Below are positions 33,128-42,580 of a DNA stretch of 64,000 nucleotides, piece after piece; position 1 is the first letter of the stretch, and each line of letters opens with the position of its first letter. The notes under the pieces are model-generated. The model was given only the letters and a program-made list of their open reading frames with translations, was not told the DNA's origin and searched no databases. Both the position numbers and the translations under genes were made by a program. Source of the DNA: Mucilaginibacter sabulilitoris (lineage in GTDB: Bacteria > Bacteroidota > Bacteroidia > Sphingobacteriales > Sphingobacteriaceae); NCBI RefSeq assembly GCF_034262375.1, contig NZ_CP139558.1, forward strand, positions 4,898,001-4,962,000. The letters are read 5' to 3'.

Positions 33128-35140
33128 ATGATCAAAAATGTAGCTGTTCTCTTTTATCTAAAAAAGAGGGCAAATTCAAAAGAAGAAAAAGTCCCGGTTT
33201 ATGTCCGGATCACCTGTGATGGACAGCGTGCCGAATTGGCAACCGGGAAAAAAATTCAGTCGAAGCTCTGGAATCCAAACGAAGGAAGAGCCAAAGGCAA
33301 AGCTGAGGCGGTTTATAAATTAAACTTGGCTCTTAATGATGTCGCACTAAGGATTAATGATACGATTCGCTATTTAAAGGACTGTGGAGAAGAACAGTCG
33401 AAAAAATCAAAAATCGGTTCTTGGGTAAAACTGAAAAACCAATTATGTTGGTTGACGTGTTTAAGGAACATAATCGTAAAGTTGCAGCCTTGGCAAATCA
33501 GGAGTTTGCTCCCGCTACAGTTACCCGTTATGAAACGACGTTAAAGCACACGCAAGATTTTATGCAATGGAAATACAAGATCAATGACATCCGTGTCAAG
33601 CAAATTGATCACCAGTTCATCAGTGAATTTGAATTCTATCTCCGTACAGTTCGTAAATGCAACAACAATTCAGCTTTAAAGTATATCAAGAACTTTGGGA
33701 AGATTGTTCGCATCTGCCTGGCAAGCGGCTGGATAATTGTTAATCCGTTTCTTAACTACAAAATCAAAATCAAGAAAATCGACCGGCCCTTTCTTTCCAA
33801 AGAAGAATTGGAAACGATGGCGTCAAAAACCTTTGTCAGTGCTCGTCTTGAGCAGGTCAGGGATATATTTTTATTCAGCTGTTATACAGGCCTGGCTTAC
33901 ATTGATGTCCAAAAGCTTAAACGCTCTGAAATTGTAAAGGGCTTCGACGGTGAGCAATGGGTTTTTACCAACCGTCAAAAAACAGATACTCCATCTCGCA
34001 TTCCGCTGTTACCTTATGCACTAGGTGTAATCGAAAAATATAGAAATCACCCACAATGTGAAGTCGAGGATAAGTTACTACCAATATTAAGCAATCAAAA
34101 AATGAACAGCTATTGTGCGCCCGTAAAGGTTGCGTAATGAATGTCTCTTTGGCAAGAGACTAGACTAGGTTCTAAGTCTACTCCTAACCGACTTATCCGG
34201 AGGGGAAACCCAATGGGGAGTGTCGCATGTCGGTTGCAGCATGGCCGCTTTAATTGCCAAAGGCGAGTGCATCGCTGGGGAGAAAGACAGACACGAGGAT
34301 GAAGCCTATACTGGTTGAATGATAGTTCAGTGGGGCATGTTGGACCTGTGACGAAAGGCAGTTGTATTGTCACACCGTAGCACTCTGATTTGTCAGGTAG
34401 CCTTTGAGAGCATAGAACACCGCTACGGCACAACCGCAATAAGCGGAGAAAAGAACGAAAGTCGCATCCGACAGTCTGTCGCGCTAACAGTCATTACGAA
34501 ACTAAACGGGGATTTCCTAAGTCGGGATGCCCATGGAAACAAGGGCTATGTATAAAGATACTGAATACCCGATATGGAAACGGAGCTTCCGTAGTAGTCC
34601 GAGCAGGATAACACCCTGTACATGGCGAAGGGAAGCAGTTGTCAACTTAATACAAACTAAGGAAAACGTGTGAGACGTATGAGAAATCCACAGCAAGTAT
34701 TAAACGCTTTATGCATGAGAAGTAAAGTTATGTTGACAATGGAGAGCCGTATACATGGAGACATGTACGTACGGTTCGGGGGCGGGTTAACGGAAACTTA
34801 CCACTGCAAAGTGGCAAAGCGCTGTTGGCCTAGCCTACTGAAAGAGATTGCTGATTTGTGCGGCATAGACAAGGATTTGACCTTTCACATTGCCAGGCAC
34901 ACATTTGCGACTACGATAACTTTATTAAATGGTGTGCCTATTGAAAGTGTTTCGAAAATGCTCGGCCATACTAATATCAAAACAACCCAACACTACGCGA
35001 GAATCTTAGATTTAAAAGTCGGTGAAGACATGGGGGCTTTAAGAAAAAAGCTAGAATTTCACAAGTGTTCAGCGCACGACCTGGACATAAAAATCGTAGC
35101 AGATAATAATTTTGATTTCATGATTGATTGGATAATTTAA
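33128..35140 (+). CDS. Tyrosine recombinase (integrase) split by a group II intron and a frame break
   Basis: Three pieces form one Bacteroidota-type integrase: an N-terminal arm-binding part (33128 onward, VPVYVRITCDGQRAELATGK), a core and catalytic part (MLVDVFKEHNRKVAALANQE ... FSCYTGLAYIDVQKL), and, after the intron, the HIARHTFAT box, LGHTNIKTTQHYARI and the catalytic Tyr. The usual first Arg is Ala in TGLAYIDV, as in several Bacteroidota integrases. Splicing from 34114 to 34839 joins TAT-T to TG-AAA, giving the expected SYLKEI. Independently, one base seems missing in the six-A run at 33401-33406, so the N-terminus is out of frame; a TTG at 33421 is the only start for the second frame. 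The gene may be inactive or a read error may be present. Confidence 0.85.
34115..34838 (+). mobile_element. ORF-less group II intron inside the integrase gene
   Basis: The element begins GTGCGCCC, matching the GUGYG 5' consensus, and ends CCTAC, matching the AY 3' end. Domain V (34744-34777) is 34 nt. Domain VI is formed by GGGC and GGGTTAAC (34780-34791) pairing with GTTGGCCT and GCCT (34824-34836), with A32 of the 34,8xx block (position 34832) bulged 7 nt from the 3' end as the branch point. At 724 nt it has no reverse-transcriptase gene. Removal leaves the integrase in frame. It must rely on self-splicing or a maturase supplied in trans; no maturase gene is in this window. Confidence 0.92.
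34744..34777 (+). ncRNA. Group II intron domain V
   Basis: A 34-nt hairpin with the AGC catalytic triad (GAGCCGTA), an ACATG-GAGA-CATGT tip with a GNRA tetraloop, the two-nt bulge, and the closing TACGGTTC. All conserved domain V features are present, so the catalytic core appears intact. Confidence 0.93.
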
Positions 35141-35146
35141 ATTTCA

Positions 35147-35181
35147 ATAACAAATGTTACCAATTTGGTAACATTTGTTAT
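35147..35181. promoter_or_regulatory. Perfect 17-bp palindrome, probable higBA operator
   Basis: ATAACAAATGTTACCAA (35147-35163) is followed by one base and its exact reverse complement (35165-35181). It starts 7 bp past the integrase stop and ends 13 bp before the toxin ATG. That is the place where HigA autoregulates; it might also act as the integrase terminator. Confidence 0.65.
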
Positions 35182-35194
35182 ATTTGTATAAACG

Positions 35195-35456
35195 ATGCGA
35201 GTAATAGCAGTAAAAAAGTTGGTATGAAGAAGCCTCAACGGCATCTTGGAATAATCCTAATGAATTAAAGGCGCAGTATCGGAATGCGTCCATACTTACG
35301 AACAAACGAGTCGTTTTCAATATTCACGGTAATAGCTACCGCTTAATTGTAGATATTGAATATAAACTAAAAATCGTGTTTATAGTATGGTTCGGGACAC
35401 ACAAACAATACGATCAAATAGATGCAAAAACGGTAAGTTATGTTAAAGCCAATTAA
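35195..35456 (+). pseudogene. higB: HigB-type toxin, N-terminal deletion
   Basis: The ATG at 35195 gives MRVIAVKKLV and then stops. A shifted frame from 35220 reads WYEEASTASWNNPNELKAQY, RVVFNIHGNSYRLIVDIEY and VWFGTHKQYDQI to the stop at 35456: the C-terminal three quarters of a HigB mRNA-interferase (RelE fold). About 15-20 residues and the frame are lost between the pieces, probably by a deletion. The toxin is thus dead unless translated from an internal start. It overlaps the antitoxin start by 17 bp. Confidence 0.8.
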
Positions 35457-35799
35457 AACAGAGGAACAATATAGTGATGCTTTAGCTCGTGTTTATGAGC
35501 TGATGCAAACTGATATAAAGGAAGGATCAGCTACATCCGACGAATTAGAAGTGCTCAGTATTCTTATTAAAGAATATGAGTTGGTGCATCATCCAATCCC
35601 ATCTCCAAATCCATTGGAGGCTATCAAATTCAGACTTGATCAAATAGGAATTTCCGAAAAAGAGTTAGGCATTATTTTGGGCTATCGCTCCCGGAAGTCG
35701 GAGATTCTGTCCGGAAAGAGGAAATTGAGTTTGGCAATGATTCGCAAGCTTAATGAAATTTTACATATTCCCGCCGAGGTATTGATTCAGGCTTATTGA
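35440..35799 (+). CDS. higA: HigA-type antitoxin
   Basis: The 119-aa protein has an acidic N-terminal toxin-neutralising half (TEEQYSDALARVYELMQTDI...) and a C-terminal XRE HTH (LDQIGISEKELGIILGYRSR, then KLSLAMIRKLNEIL). This two-domain order is typical of HigA proteins paired with HigB. It appears intact while its toxin is broken, so it may survive as an orphan regulator. Confidence 0.85.
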   Translation: MLKPIKTEEQYSDALARVYELMQTDIKEGSATSDELEVLSILIKEYELVHHPIPSPNPLEAIKFRLDQIGISEKELGIILGYRSRKSEILSGKRKLSLAMIRKLNEILHIPAEVLIQAY

Positions 35800-36037
35800 C
35801 ATATTAAATATTTATTGTTTCAACACATACGACACCATCATGTCGTTGCGATTTTTCTCAACAAGACATCAACATTGACCGGCAGAACAAATTCGGTACG
35901 TCAAAAAATTCTAAACTATTCTGTGATTTTCTATCCGATACTTCAAAAAGCATATTCTACTGGGTAATATTTCTATATTAGATGGAGCCAAGCTTTTTAT
36001 TATTTTTATTAATTTTGAGACAACTATAATACTACCT

Positions 36038-36475
36038 ATGAGCACTACTACCGATAAACCCAATCAAATACACCACGGGCACAACCTGAAACGCTTCAGA
36101 GAAATGCTTTCTTGGAAACAAGAAGCTCTTGCGCTAGCTTTGGGAGAAGATTGGAATCAAAAGAAAGTGTCACTGCTAGAACAAAAAGAGATCATAGAAG
36201 AGGATATACTTCAGCAAGTAGCTAAAGTACTCGGTGTTCCGGTTGAAGCCATTAAAAACTTTGACGAAGAAAAGGCAATCTATAATATTCAAAACAATTA
36301 TGAGGGCTCAAATTCAGGGGCTACCAACGTGGGTCCTGCCAACTATATGAACTATCAGTGTACATTTAATCCGATTGAGAAAATAGTTGAACTCTATGAT
36401 GAAAAAGTTGCATTACTTGAGCGTCTTTTACAGGCTGAGAAAGAAAAAAACGAACTACTTAAAAATAGCAAATAG
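36038..36475 (+). CDS. XRE-family transcriptional regulator
   Basis: A 145-aa protein with an N-terminal HTH (HNLKRFREMLSWKQEALALA...EDWNQKKVSLLEQ), a middle linker, and a C-terminal coiled coil (IEKIVELYDEKVALLERLLQ). This type is common in Bacteroidota mobile elements and probably regulates element genes. It has its own 240-bp upstream gap. Confidence 0.8.
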   Translation: MSTTTDKPNQIHHGHNLKRFREMLSWKQEALALALGEDWNQKKVSLLEQKEIIEEDILQQVAKVLGVPVEAIKNFDEEKAIYNIQNNYEGSNSGATNVGPANYMNYQCTFNPIEKIVELYDEKVALLERLLQAEKEKNELLKNSK

Positions 36476-36532
36476 GGTGAAATCGCCAGCTTCAATGTTA
36501 CTCCCGTTTTCTGATCTTTTTTAAGTAATACC

Positions 36533-36934
36533 TTATTTGCCTGACTTCACCTTTTCCAAGTTATCCTTTGCCGCTTTTTGTTCTTTATCCGCCTGCTCTG
36601 CCTCGGCTTGAGCTGCGATAATCGCGTCCTGCTTTTCCATTTCTTTTTCTGCCTGTTGGTTTAAGCTCTTTGGATCGTCCGCTAACTTTTTTTCAATGGT
36701 TTTGGATACTTCAGGATACAGCGCTTTAACCAGCCAGAAATTATAGGCGTCCTCGTTTAGCCAGTCATTTTGGTGATTCAGGTATAAAGCCGTACCAACG
36801 GATAAGGATGTAACCACAAAGCATACTACTACACCGATAATCAGGCTTTTTGACCAGGCCCCGAAATGGTGGCTGGTTTTTACCCCTATCACTTTAGGCA
36901 CGGTTGCTACCAGTCTTTTTACCTCGTCAATCTG
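36533..36934 (-). pseudogene. Truncated membrane/mobilisation-type protein fragment
   Basis: The fragment has GVKTSHHFGAWSKS, a hydrophobic helix (LIIGVVVCFVVTSLSVGTAL) and a long charged C-terminal coiled coil. The frame is open 5' to QIDEVKRLVATVPK and hits TAG at 36935-36937, at the junction with the next fragment. It resembles the C-terminal half of a membrane-anchored protein found next to relaxase genes in Bacteroidota mobile elements (from memory, not certain). A GTG at 36899-36901 gives the only start (122 aa), but the 5' part is gone. Confidence 0.55.
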
Positions 36935-37795
36935 CTAAATGAGGAAACCGGCAAATTACTTTATCAATATATAGATAGCAGGATCAAAAGTTATCTGTCC
37001 ATTCCTTTCGACGATCTCTTGTATGTACTCGCCACCGATCTTACTTTATTGCCATGGGATGAGGGGCCGAACGAACAGGGACTTTATGATCAAATTGCCG
37101 GACAAATGAAATTGGTAAATTTCGACATCAATCAAAACCCGAAAACTTTGTCGGAATCGGGGGCCAACAGGCTTAGCAAAGCCTGGAATTATAAAATAAA
37201 GTACCAACTGTTTACACAACAATATATTAGCGGCATTATGCATGAACTAATTGAAAAAGGCGAATTATCGATAGCGGTTATGGACACATTCTTTGAAAAG
37301 ACGTGGATACGGAAAACCGTACTCAGCACTAACAGTGAAAATAGTGACGACAATGTTAACCTATATGATGCCTTGCGCCCGGCATTTATTTATTATTTCG
37401 AACAAGCTGGACGGAGCCTCCGTGGGGAAGAAGCAGACTTTATGCTCTGCATTGACACACTGGTATTGAAGTATGAAATGCTGATGCGGTATTTCCTGCA
37501 AAACTGCGGTATTTCCACTACCGTTATCGATGGTGTCAGCCGGGATCCGCGGGAGAATTATTTGCCGGAACTGCTCGAAAAGATTCCTGCGAACATGTTT
37601 GACGAAAAAGATATAGCGCTGATGCGGCGCGTTTATACCAAACCAGGCTTTGATCTGCGCAATAATGTTGCCCACGGGTTTCTTGCGCCCAAGAGTTATA
37701 CATTAGAACTGGCAGATACAGTCGTTTGGTCAATTATCCGGCTTGGCCAATACTCAGCGACTGTGCTACCTAGAAATGATTCTGAAAACGAATAA
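36920..37795 (+). pseudogene. 5'-truncated DUF4209-like protein fragment
   Basis: The frame reads LVNLLNEETGKLLYQYIDSR onward to RNNVAHG (Arg and His of the RNxxxHG motif, 39-45 residues before the end). The coding part begins at the junction with the leftward fragment; the codons before it (from an ATG at 36866) are antisense to that fragment and are unlikely to belong to it. The C-terminal motif is shared with the full-length gene at 38346-39986, so this may be a relic of a second copy of the defence-like module. Confidence 0.6.
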
Positions 37796-38345
37796 GCAGG
37801 CTTTCCTTTGTATTATTTTATGCGAATTTTTCATCGGGTTAAAAAAACTTGGCTTATCAGTCGTTCTTATTTGCAACTCTTTTAGAAGAAGAGATCATGG
37901 TAGTAAGCATATATACTATGGCCACTAATACTCTCACGCCCATCAACTGCCCGAGACACAAGACTGGGCGTATACCGGTTTAGCATTTTATGCCTAGAGC
38001 CTTTAATTTTTCATTAACATCTCCGCAAAGGAACAAACCCTAATCAATTAACAGCTCAAGCGGCGGGCAATATACCTGCCACTCCCGCTGTTCATATTTA
38101 TAATAAAGGACCATCACTACTCACTTACTTCATGCAACCGGGCAAGGATCGCAATTTTAGTAGCCATATAAGATTAGATTCTGTTCCAAACTTAAACCTT
38201 TGAGGAAAGTTTCCCCCGATAATTCGGCCTTATAAATAAAATCCATCTAAGTCTTAGAAAACTTTTTAATTCCTAACCCTACTATCATCCCCTCCCATCC
38301 CCAATTTAGATTTTTGACACTAATTGGCCTTTAGAGAACTCAGGA
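37796..38345. other. 550-bp stretch with decayed coding sequence
   Basis: No intact gene. A 44-codon leftward frame (37980-38114, entry below) is broken by one stop. The remainder shows no frame, terminator or repeat that I can support. Confidence 0.4.
37980..38114 (-). pseudogene. Small gene remnant with internal stop
   Basis: From the ATG at 38114 the frame reads MVLYYKYEQREWQVYCPPLE, meets TAG at codon 25, and continues GLFLCGDVNEKLKALGIKC to the stop at 37980. The amino-acid pattern on both sides of the TAG looks coding. Family unknown. Confidence 0.3.
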
Positions 38346-39986
38346 TTATTCCAGGTCAAAATGACTTTTTGTCTCAAATACGAGTTTCAGCATCAGCCAC
38401 CAGAAGTATTTTGAATAATGCTGCACCAAGACAGTATTCATCAGACCATGTAGGAGTTCATTCCGAAAGTTAACACTGCTGGTATCGATCAAGAAATTTT
38501 TCAATTCCCCGAGTACATCGGGTTTGGCGAGACCTTCGATTTTCTCAAGGATGCCTCCCAGCATATTTTCATGCTGATCTTTCTTTTCATAGGTAGTGGT
38601 GTTAATTCCAGCCTTAACGGCGAGGTTCCTTAAACTATTCTCCAGTTGCGGCAGCAATAAATGCGCCGCCACAATGAAATTATTATTGAAGCCCTCATAA
38701 ATGCCCATGGAGAATATGTATGTTCTGTCTTCAGGGATAAATGGACTTTGGACAGTCTCGACCATACCAAAGACAAATTGCTTATCAAGGGTTTCGTAAA
38801 TATCCATCTGGTTTTTCAGTAGTTGGATAAAGATGATCATACGTTCCCGGTAGAATTCCCGCGCGAGGTTGAGCGAGGCGTCTTCCACTCCTGCATGCCC
38901 GATCTGCGCACCTTTTTCATTGACTTTCACCTGGGCAGGAAAGAACCGGGCCAAAGGCCCATCCGCTTTCCGATATCCCTCCGCAGTTTTATTAATCGTA
39001 TCAAGGGGAACGACCGGCAATGAAACAAAGATCCGCCAGGCCGATTCGAAGCTGTCGATCCCGAACACCGCGATTTTCTTATGGCAATCCCGAATTTCCG
39101 TTTTAGGCAATATTACAGCACCGGCAGCCCGGACCATTTTATAATCATCGCGCTGCGCCTCCCGTAACTTCATTTCCAATCTTGATTTCAATACTTTAGC
39201 CTCCTGTACGCTGGCGATTTCCTTCAACCCATCAAGGTAATTCCGGGAAATGCTCGGGTAAAAAGTATTAAGCTTCCTGTTCGCGACTATATCATCGCTT
39301 TCAGCTTCAAAACTCTCCGCTGTTTTGATATGCCATTCGTTGACGGTCAAACTTTCAATCTCCAGTAGCGCTTTCAAGCAAATCCTGACGGCATTGAACT
39401 CAGCCTTGCCCTGATAGACCTCAACCTGTTTGTGAAGAAATCCCTCAAATTCATCGCGACATTTTTGAGCCCCGTATAAAAACTTCAATTCGGCCAACAA
39501 AGGTGTTTGCCAAAACGGGTGTGGCAAGGAAAGTATGACCTCCTTAGACTCCAGGAATATCGTATCCATTCTATTCGCAAAAAACTGGCGTGCAAGTTTA
39601 ATTACGGCTATGCGCCTGACCAGGAACTTGTGACTGCCAGTTTCCAAATAAACATGGTAGTAGTCATCACTGACCTTAACTAGTTTATCTCGCAACTGCT
39701 TCTTGCTGAACAGGAACGAAGCATCATACCATAACGCCAGCAACTCCCTGTTATAGGTAACGTCTTCGATAATGGTGTTGGTAAAGAGGGCTATGTCCTG
39801 CTCGCTGAATACTTTATCTTCTTTTTGTGCTTTCTCATGAATACTGCCGGGATCGATATTCAATAACTTTAGCAGCAGCGAAACTAGCTCTGCCATTTCG
39901 GGCTTTTCAAACTGCAGGTCCCATATGGTTGCATGAAGCTTATTTCCGTAGATACCATCCAGTATAAATAATTTCGGGGAGTTCAT
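38346..39986 (-). CDS. DUF4209-like protein with RNxxxHG motif
   Basis: The 546-aa protein is largely helical. It ends with FRNELLHG (Arg508, His513) in a final helical domain, matching the RNxxxHG signature of DUF4209 and the Rx4-6H pattern of HEPN RNase folds. There is no signal peptide. It lies 73 bp downstream of the nuclease-like gene and should be the effector-type last gene of the operon. A toxin-like RNase role is inference from the motif only. Confidence 0.65.
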   Translation of the reverse strand: MNSPKLFILDGIYGNKLHATIWDLQFEKPEMAELVSLLLKLLNIDPGSIHEKAQKEDKVFSEQDIALFTNTIIEDVTYNRELLALWYDASFLFSKKQLRDKLVKVSDDYYHVYLETGSHKFLVRRIAVIKLARQFFANRMDTIFLESKEVILSLPHPFWQTPLLAELKFLYGAQKCRDEFEGFLHKQVEVYQGKAEFNAVRICLKALLEIESLTVNEWHIKTAESFEAESDDIVANRKLNTFYPSISRNYLDGLKEIASVQEAKVLKSRLEMKLREAQRDDYKMVRAAGAVILPKTEIRDCHKKIAVFGIDSFESAWRIFVSLPVVPLDTINKTAEGYRKADGPLARFFPAQVKVNEKGAQIGHAGVEDASLNLAREFYRERMIIFIQLLKNQMDIYETLDKQFVFGMVETVQSPFIPEDRTYIFSMGIYEGFNNNFIVAAHLLLPQLENSLRNLAVKAGINTTTYEKKDQHENMLGGILEKIEGLAKPDVLGELKNFLIDTSSVNFRNELLHGLMNTVLVQHYSKYFWWLMLKLVFETKSHFDLE

Positions 39987-40059
39987 TAGTTATTAAATTT
40001 GGATAAGTCAAGGTTTAAATGGAGTACCATATTGGCTTGGTTGATAACTTCGCGATTGT

Positions 40060-41661
40060 CTATTTGCCTTTTCTTAACCAGTTATCAAAAAACTTCACCA
40101 TTTCTTTATCAATACGATGCGGATAAACCATTAGGAAAACAGGAATAAACAGTGGATTCTTTTTCATAAAATTCGGAAGGCTGCCATCGTCGACGACCTG
40201 TGCACCTTTGCTGATGACACTCCAGCTTTGCGGCGTGGGTTGCACAGTGGACACCTCATGTCCACGGGAAGTCCGCCACTGATATCGGTCACCCGGCCTG
40301 TCATACCGAAAGGACTTGATTAATATCCGCGAATAAGGTTTCCACAATTGCTGCAGGTGCCATTTCTGGTCTTCCCTGATCAGGAGCTCTATTAAAGATT
40401 CCGCGTAATGGCTCTCGAATTTTGAATTCTCAATCTTGCGGTGCTCGCTGAAGCGGTTGATAAGGCATTCTTCAACACCTTGGTAGGGGTCGGGCAAAAA
40501 AACGGAACTATCCGCGTTCTCGTCCCTCATCGGCGCGATAGCTGTATTAAACAATATTTTTAGCGATTCCAGTGGTTTTGGCCCTTTATCATTTTTCCGG
40601 CAAAACCAGTAATAACTGAGCATGGGGGCGAACGCGGCTTCTCCATAAATATGAATGACTTGCTCAAACTGCCGAAGAAATGAGGCAAGTCCAGATACGC
40701 GTCCTTCGTTACCAGAAATCGAATAATGGGTACCAAGAAAAGCCAGGAACCCGAGGATCCAAGTCATTTTTGAACTGTAAATCAAATTTTCCGCGGGCCC
40801 AGAAGGTTGGAGCAAATGCGGATCATCGAGTACCTCATCCGTCAGATCTTCGAGTTCATTGAGGATCGTATCGAAAGCGATCTGGATTTCTTGTTCATAA
40901 AACTTCGCCGCAATATCATTTGCCTCAATAAACTCATACGTATAACTAAGAAACATCGTCCAAGCCTCGACTAATGCCAGGTGGTTTGCTTCATTGGTGT
41001 GGTTCGCTGTGATCAAAGCGATGATGATAGCGACACTGGAAATAAGTTCCCTTTTTTCTTTCGCTTTAAATTCGTCCTTATGATAAAGGGATTCCAGCAG
41101 AGTGGCAATTTTGTGCTTATTGATCATGCCGGTCCCATCCTCCAGATACAATTCCAGAAGCACGTTAAAATCCCTTAAGTCGGATGGTAAAAATTCCAGT
41201 TTGATCTTGGCAGCCTTCGCCAACATTTCGCCGCGCAGAATAGTTTCGACAACCATATGGGGCAAGCCATTCCTAACATGGCCAGCATTCGCGGTCGCAA
41301 TAGCAATGCCTACCTCCTCTTCCAAATACCCATTCGTCACGAAATATGATTTGTGATATTTTCCGTCATTTTGGATTGATGGGTGGGTTACGGGAATACT
41401 GGTCAAAGTCATTAATTGGGGCAATATTTCTGAACGATATTTCTCGTAGCCAATCCGTCCTCCTGGTGCTCCCTTGAGTTGAAAAGCACATATGTTGCCA
41501 TCAGGATCACGGGGTATGATGTCTTTCCCAAATTCGGTCAGGGTGTGCCTAGTCAGATGAATAATCGTATGACCTTCCTGGATCAGCATATAGCAAAAAG
41601 GAACCTGGAATGACTTCTCGGAGGCTTTATCCAACCAGTTTTCTATTACTCTCTCTAACAT
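40060..41661 (-). CDS. Restriction-endonuclease-fold-like protein
   Basis: The N-terminal 70 residues look like a PD-(D/E)xK domain: a helix, LIQEGHTIIHLTRHT, then EFGKDIIPRDPDGNICAFQL and K, giving Glu43, Asp47, Gln61 and Lys63 (QxK type, as in Mrr-like enzymes). The remaining 450 residues are alpha-helical, repeat-like and of unknown function. Its ATG lies 35 bp inside the upstream gene, so the two are coupled. No helicase or methylase partner is nearby. Confidence 0.6.
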   Translation of the reverse strand: MLERVIENWLDKASEKSFQVPFCYMLIQEGHTIIHLTRHTLTEFGKDIIPRDPDGNICAFQLKGAPGGRIGYEKYRSEILPQLMTLTSIPVTHPSIQNDGKYHKSYFVTNGYLEEEVGIAIATANAGHVRNGLPHMVVETILRGEMLAKAAKIKLEFLPSDLRDFNVLLELYLEDGTGMINKHKIATLLESLYHKDEFKAKEKRELISSVAIIIALITANHTNEANHLALVEAWTMFLSYTYEFIEANDIAAKFYEQEIQIAFDTILNELEDLTDEVLDDPHLLQPSGPAENLIYSSKMTWILGFLAFLGTHYSISGNEGRVSGLASFLRQFEQVIHIYGEAAFAPMLSYYWFCRKNDKGPKPLESLKILFNTAIAPMRDENADSSVFLPDPYQGVEECLINRFSEHRKIENSKFESHYAESLIELLIREDQKWHLQQLWKPYSRILIKSFRYDRPGDRYQWRTSRGHEVSTVQPTPQSWSVISKGAQVVDDGSLPNFMKKNPLFIPVFLMVYPHRIDKEMVKFFDNWLRKGK

Positions 41662-41923
41662 TCCACTGTTTGCGTTTAAGGTCTATGATTTCGGCAAATT
41701 CTTTTTTCAATTCCGGCTCGGCGGCTATGCGTTCCATGATACGATGATATGCTTCCGTCATTTGCGGACCGGAAAACATCGCGAGCTCGTGAGGTTGTCC
41801 ATCATGGTAAAAGTCGAGGGTAATCCTCCGGTACAGATCAAAAACATGTTGTGATGTCAGCTCGCCTTTAAAAGAAAGGCTGTTTCCTGCGTCCTCGGCG
41901 CCGCCGCCTACTTTATCCATCAA
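41627..41923 (-). CDS. Small protein of the defence-like operon (98 aa)
   Basis: The 98-aa protein (GELTSQHVFDLYRRITLDFY...) is alpha/beta, with a C-terminal EFAEIIDLKRKQWNVRESNR helix. It overlaps both neighbours (ATGA upstream, 35 bp downstream), a strong sign of coordinated translation with the nuclease-like protein. No family recognised. Confidence 0.55.
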   Translation of the reverse strand: MMDKVGGGAEDAGNSLSFKGELTSQHVFDLYRRITLDFYHDGQPHELAMFSGPQMTEAYHRIMERIAAEPELKKEFAEIIDLKRKQWNVRESNRKLVG

Positions 41924-42216
41924 TAGTTTTTGCTGCTGTCCCCAATCTGAATAGCTAAGTCTTCCAACATCTTATAAACTTGCTGGGGATCCGGATCAAC
42001 AAAGTTTTCCAGGGTCCTGGTGGCAGACGCCTCCATTTTCCTCAGTTCTACGTCGGCCTCCTTTCCGTCCTGCAAAACCGTCAATACAAATTCGCCTTCA
42101 GAGACAACTCTTTCCGGCATTTTAGGAAGCGCAGCGTAATGCCGAATTGCGCCATTCAAGTAGTCTGACACATGCTTATTCACAACCTTCAAAACTGCAT
42201 TGAACCTTAAAACCAT
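41920..42216 (-). CDS. First small protein of the defence-like operon (98 aa)
   Basis: A 98-aa helical protein (NAVLKVVNKHVSDYLNGAIR...) with LPKMPERVVSEGEFVLTVLQ and a C-terminal EDLAIQIGDSS. Its stop overlaps the next start as ATGA. It could be a sensor or partner; no family recognised. No convincing -33/-7 pair is seen upstream. Confidence 0.55.
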   Translation of the reverse strand: MVLRFNAVLKVVNKHVSDYLNGAIRHYAALPKMPERVVSEGEFVLTVLQDGKEADVELRKMEASATRTLENFVDPDPQQVYKMLEDLAIQIGDSSKNY

Positions 42217-42506
42217 TACGCAAGATAATCATTCTGCCGATCGTAAAAAATAGTTACCAACGCTTATCAGATCGGTATTTCTTCTACTCCCAGGCAAGTA
42301 ATCCAATCATTTACAGGCACAGTATTCATTTAGGATTAAGTTATGACTAATATTCGAAATCATTTATATCTTTGTTAAGTAAGCATAAGCGATTTGATTA
42401 TTTAAAGGTGATCTATTAGGTGACCTCTAATTGAATAAAAATACAAAGCATTGATTTACAGCGGAAGTTAAATACATTATTGTTCCCTAACTCTCCGCTA
42501 ATAGTA
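42217..42506. other. Non-coding stretch between operons
   Basis: About 290 bp without a credible frame. It should hold the promoter of the leftward four-gene operon and contains a rightward TATCTTTG-type box near 42366, whose target is not clear. Confidence 0.35.
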
Positions 42507-42541
42507 TAAAGCCCTGTAAGTAAATTATTTACAGGGCTTTA
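42507..42541. terminator. Bidirectional terminator hairpin
   Basis: TAAAGCCCTGTAA (42507-42519) pairs perfectly with TTACAGGGCTTTA (42529-42541). It works in either direction and separates the defence-like operon from the small gene and the giant-protein locus. Confidence 0.7.
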
Positions 42542-42580
42542 TTAATAAGTGTGAATCTCCCGAACCTAGCTTTCTAAAAA

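Noticed and set aside
33395..33425. Programmed -1 frameshift in the integrase
   Set aside because: The A6 run could allow slippage, but there is no canonical slippery heptamer in the right phase and no clear stimulatory hairpin; a missing base is simpler.
34110..34555. Frames inside the intron as possible maturase remnants
   Set aside because: No reverse-transcriptase motif is visible and their composition is that of a structured RNA; the intron is ORF-less.
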